A stretch of 64,000 nucleotides of DNA, taken from contig DATGJP010000050.1 of NCBI GenBank assembly GCA_035295125.1, forward strand, positions 1 through 64,000, in the 5' to 3' direction. The notes beneath the pieces are model-generated. The model ran no database searches and was not told the DNA's origin. It worked only from the letters and a program-made list of their open reading frames with translations. Position 1 is the stretch's first letter; each line of letters begins with the position of its first letter. This document shows positions 61,677 through 64,000 of this stretch, in pieces. Origin of the DNA: JAICMB01 sp035295125 (GTDB lineage: Bacteria > Acidobacteriota > Terriglobia > Bryobacterales > Bryobacteraceae). The position numbers and the translations under genes are program-made.

Positions 61677-64000
61677 TTACTCCATCCGTAGAGCTCTTAA
61701 TGGGTCGACATTGGAGGCGCGGAGGGCCGGGATGATGGCGGCGATCAACGCGCAGCCGCCAAGCGCGGCCACTGCGGCGAAGAGCGACCAGGGGTCCCAG
61801 ATCGGGACGCGGTAAAGCCGCGATGCCATGAGGTGCCCCGCGCCGATCGCGAGCGGGACGCCCAGCATAAGCCCGGCAGCGACCTTCGTAAATGCCCCCC
61901 TCAACACCAGGCCCACAACTTCCTGTTTGCCGGCGCCCAGTGCCATCCGCACGCCGATTTCGCTCGTTCGGCGTGCCACGGTGTACGCGGTCACTCCGTA
62001 TAGCCCGACGGCCGCGAGAACCAACGCGATGATGCCAAAGAGACTCGCAAGGCCCGCGACCGCGCGATCCTGGTCAAAGCTCAGCGCGACTTGCTCCTGC
62101 ATCGTGCGCACACTATTAACGGTGAGATTCGGGTCCACCTCGGCGAAAACGCGCCGCAGCAGAGGCTCCAGACTTCCTGGAGGCGCGTTCGTCACGAGCA
62201 TGGCGCTGTGGATGAAGTGCGAATTCATCTCGACCTTTCGCATGATGTCGAGCTGGTAGGAATCCACGTATTGCGCCAGCGGGACGAAGAACATAGGGCG
62301 GGCCGGCTGGTCGGGTCGATTGTATTTCGCATCACGCACCACCCCCACAATTCGGAAGGTGTTGGCGTACTCGGCGAGATCCAGACCGAAGTGCTTGTCG
62401 AGCGGGTCTTCATTCGGGAGAAAGCGCTTGGCGAACGCCTCATTCACGACCGCAACCAGATTAGCCGTGCCGCGATCGGCGGACGTGAGACCGCGCCCTC
62501 GCAGTATGGGTTGACCGACGGCCTGGAAATACTCGGGGTTGACCCGATCCCACGAAGAAGTCGAGTTCTCGCTGAGAACCGGCATGGGATGTCCTGCCAC
62601 GAAGACCAACTCGCCCCAGTTGTCGGTGAAGGGATTGTACAGCGCCAGGCTGGCGCGTTCCACACCGGGCAGACTGGTCAACTTCAGCTCCAACTCACGG
62701 TAGATCGCATCAAGGCGGTCAATCGGATAGGTTGAAGACGGCGGGTTCAATGCAATGGACACGCGGTTGTGGGTCTCGAGCCCGAGACTCTGATTCTGGA
62801 GGTTGTTTAAGCTTCGCGTCAGCATGGTAGCTCCTGCCACCAGCACAACCGAAAGCGTTGCTTGAAACACCAGCAGGAGCTTGCGTGGAAGCGAAGAGCT
62901 GTCGCTGGTGCTGCGGCCCACTCCACGCAGCGCCTGCACCGGGTCCGTTCGGGTTGCGAGCCACGCCGGGGCGGTGCCGAAGAGGATCCCTGTAACGAGG
63001 GAGAGCGCGAATGCAAAAGCCAGGATCGGAAGAGACGGCGTCGTGCTGATGGGTATCGCGTGGCTGTCACGAAACGCGAGGGCGAGCAGAAGACGTTGCG
63101 CTCCATCGGCGATTACTAAGCCTGCAATTCCCCCTGCGATGGCAAGAAGCAGGCTTTCCGTCAGCGACTGGCCGATGATTCGGCCGCGTGAGGCGCCAAT
63201 CGCCAACCGAAGCGAAGTCTGTGACCGTCGAATCATGCCGCGCGCAAGCAGCAGGTTAGCCAGGTTCGCGCACGCGATGAGCAAAACGAGTCCGCAAACG
63301 CTCAGCAGGATTTCGAGGCTTCGTCCGTAATCTTCCTTCATGGTCGCGACACCCGCGCCGGCGGGCACGACATTGACCTGCTGTCTCGGCAGCATTTTGA
63401 TAATTGCCGGCATCCAGACGGCAGGGAGACCGGCGTCGTACTGCATCCATTGCCGGACCATGCCTGTGTACCGCGCCGACAGGCCGTCGGTGGTGGCGCC
63501 CGGACGCAGACGCCCGATTACTCTCAGCCACGCCGTGATGGACTGGTGCAGAAATGAAGTGCCGCCGTGCATCATGGGTTCCTGCTGTAGCGGTACCCAC
63601 ATCTCGGGTGGGTCGCTGCGCAACGTCTCGCCGAAGAAACCCGGTGGCGCGATTCCAATCACGGTGAACGGTTTGCCTTCAACGAAGTAAGCCGCGCCGA
63701 TGGCCGATGGTTCGCCCCCGTATTTCCCCTGCCAGGCGTTGTAGCTTAACACTGCAACCGGCGGCGCCGAAGGCCGGTCATCCTCGTTTGAGAAGAGCCG
63801 TCCAGCGAAGGGACGAATGCCCAGCGTTGAGAAATAGTTGCCGGTGACAAATTCGCCGATCAAAGGCTTGGGGGCGCGGTCGACGTTTTCGCGGCGAACC
63901 CCGAACTGATTCATGCCCGCCTGAAAAGCGGTCAACTCCTCGAATTCAGGCGAGTTTGCCTTGATCTTCTCGTACAAGGGGAAAGAAACCATGCCCCAAC
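61677..64000 (-). CDS. ADOP/MacB-like ABC transporter permease, 5'-partial
   Basis: The C-terminal 770 or so residues of an acidobacterial duplicated-orphan-permease-type protein. The gene runs off the window edge at 64000: no stop lies upstream of the first in-frame ATG (63992), and the usual first membrane helix is missing. The MacB-type periplasmic region comes first (FVTGNYFSTLGIRPFAGRLF). Two FtsX-like blocks of about three helices each follow, from about 240 and about 640 (RRTSEIGVRMALGAGKQEVV), ending VDPLRALRME. The duplicated layout of about 800 residues with no ATPase alongside is characteristic. Function unknown; it may export peptides or lipids. Confidence 0.88.
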   Translation of the reverse strand, partial: WGMVSFPLYEKIKANSPEFEELTAFQAGMNQFGVRRENVDRAPKPLIGEFVTGNYFSTLGIRPFAGRLFSNEDDRPSAPPVAVLSYNAWQGKYGGEPSAIGAAYFVEGKPFTVIGIAPPGFFGETLRSDPPEMWVPLQQEPMMHGGTSFLHQSITAWLRVIGRLRPGATTDGLSARYTGMVRQWMQYDAGLPAVWMPAIIKMLPRQQVNVVPAGAGVATMKEDYGRSLEILLSVCGLVLLIACANLANLLLARGMIRRSQTSLRLAIGASRGRIIGQSLTESLLLAIAGGIAGLVIADGAQRLLLALAFRDSHAIPISTTPSLPILAFAFALSLVTGILFGTAPAWLATRTDPVQALRGVGRSTSDSSSLPRKLLLVFQATLSVVLVAGATMLTRSLNNLQNQSLGLETHNRVSIALNPPSSTYPIDRLDAIYRELELKLTSLPGVERASLALYNPFTDNWGELVFVAGHPMPVLSENSTSSWDRVNPEYFQAVGQPILRGRGLTSADRGTANLVAVVNEAFAKRFLPNEDPLDKHFGLDLAEYANTFRIVGVVRDAKYNRPDQPARPMFFVPLAQYVDSYQLDIMRKVEMNSHFIHSAMLVTNAPPGSLEPLLRRVFAEVDPNLTVNSVRTMQEQVALSFDQDRAVAGLASLFGIIALVLAAVGLYGVTAYTVARRTSEIGVRMALGAGKQEVVGLVLRGAFTKVAAGLMLGVPLAIGAGHLMASRLYRVPIWDPWSLFAAVAALGGCALIAAIIPALRASNVDPLRALRME

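Overview
The window looks like chromosomal DNA of an Acidobacteriota bacterium close to Candidatus Solibacter / Bryobacterales. That rests on gene families typical of the group: a DUF3738 (TIGR03435-type) protein, a TIGR03436-type VWFA-related protein, an Oar-like TonB-dependent receptor, an ADOP/MacB-type ABC permease, DUF1592/DUF1552 proteins, and many secreted beta-propeller, peptidase and hydrolase genes. The cell is diderm (BamA-like protein, LpxA, LpxD, Mla-type transporter). No 16S gene is present, so the assignment is inference. I see no prophage, IS transposase, CRISPR array or plasmid gene. The window reads as ordinary chromosome with dispersed short repeats.

Layout. 0.4-8 kb: BamA-like protein, cupin, a TTGA-coupled pair of secreted proteins (propeller, Ig-like) divergent from a CadC-like winged-helix/TPR regulator, and an S41 peptidase. 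8-16.7 kb: a large GH2 enzyme with F5/8C domains, a serine hydrolase, a cytochrome c/copper-monooxygenase-like protein, rlmB and an MFS transporter. 17-28 kb: a YVTN-phosphoesterase, then envelope lipid genes (mlaE-mlaF-mlaD-ChbG/HpnK, lpxA, lpxD) with a P1 peptidase between them. 27.8-33.9 kb: the operon DUF3738 - TonB receptor - VWFA, preceded by four phased TTACA repeats. 34-39.6 kb: tRNA-Leu(CAG), protoglobin, a GT-C-like membrane protein, an archaeal-type Asp-tRNA synthetase and an amidase. 39.7-47 kb: a tight operon of Gfo/Idh oxidoreductase, Asp-box propeller and two neutral-ceramidase-family paralogs. 47-52 kb: M13 peptidase plus two PD40 propellers, coupled by stop/start overlaps and divergent from an AraC regulator. 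52-64 kb: a second GT-C-like protein, an ankyrin protein divergent from the DUF1592-DUF1552 pair, a Tat-exported phosphotriesterase-multicopper oxidase pair, and a 5'-truncated ADOP permease.

The genes fit a heterotroph that invests heavily in secreted or periplasmic degradation and outer-membrane upkeep. Intergenic gaps repeatedly hold two families of short palindromic elements. Family A is about 80 bp, with core GCAGGCGGTTTCGCCTGC and a conserved spacer containing AAGTCCAAAGG. Family B is two or three adjacent hairpins, best seen as GGCGGGTTTCAAACCCGCC followed by GCAGGTTGCAAACCTGC. They are the clearest structure that gene calls do not explain. No clearly new defence or mobile system was found. 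The best candidates for undescribed biology are the DUF3738/TonB/VWFA operon with its phased repeats, the repeat-interrupted Mla-HpnK locus with a non-canonical ATPase, and the ceramidase-like pair lacking the catalytic serine.
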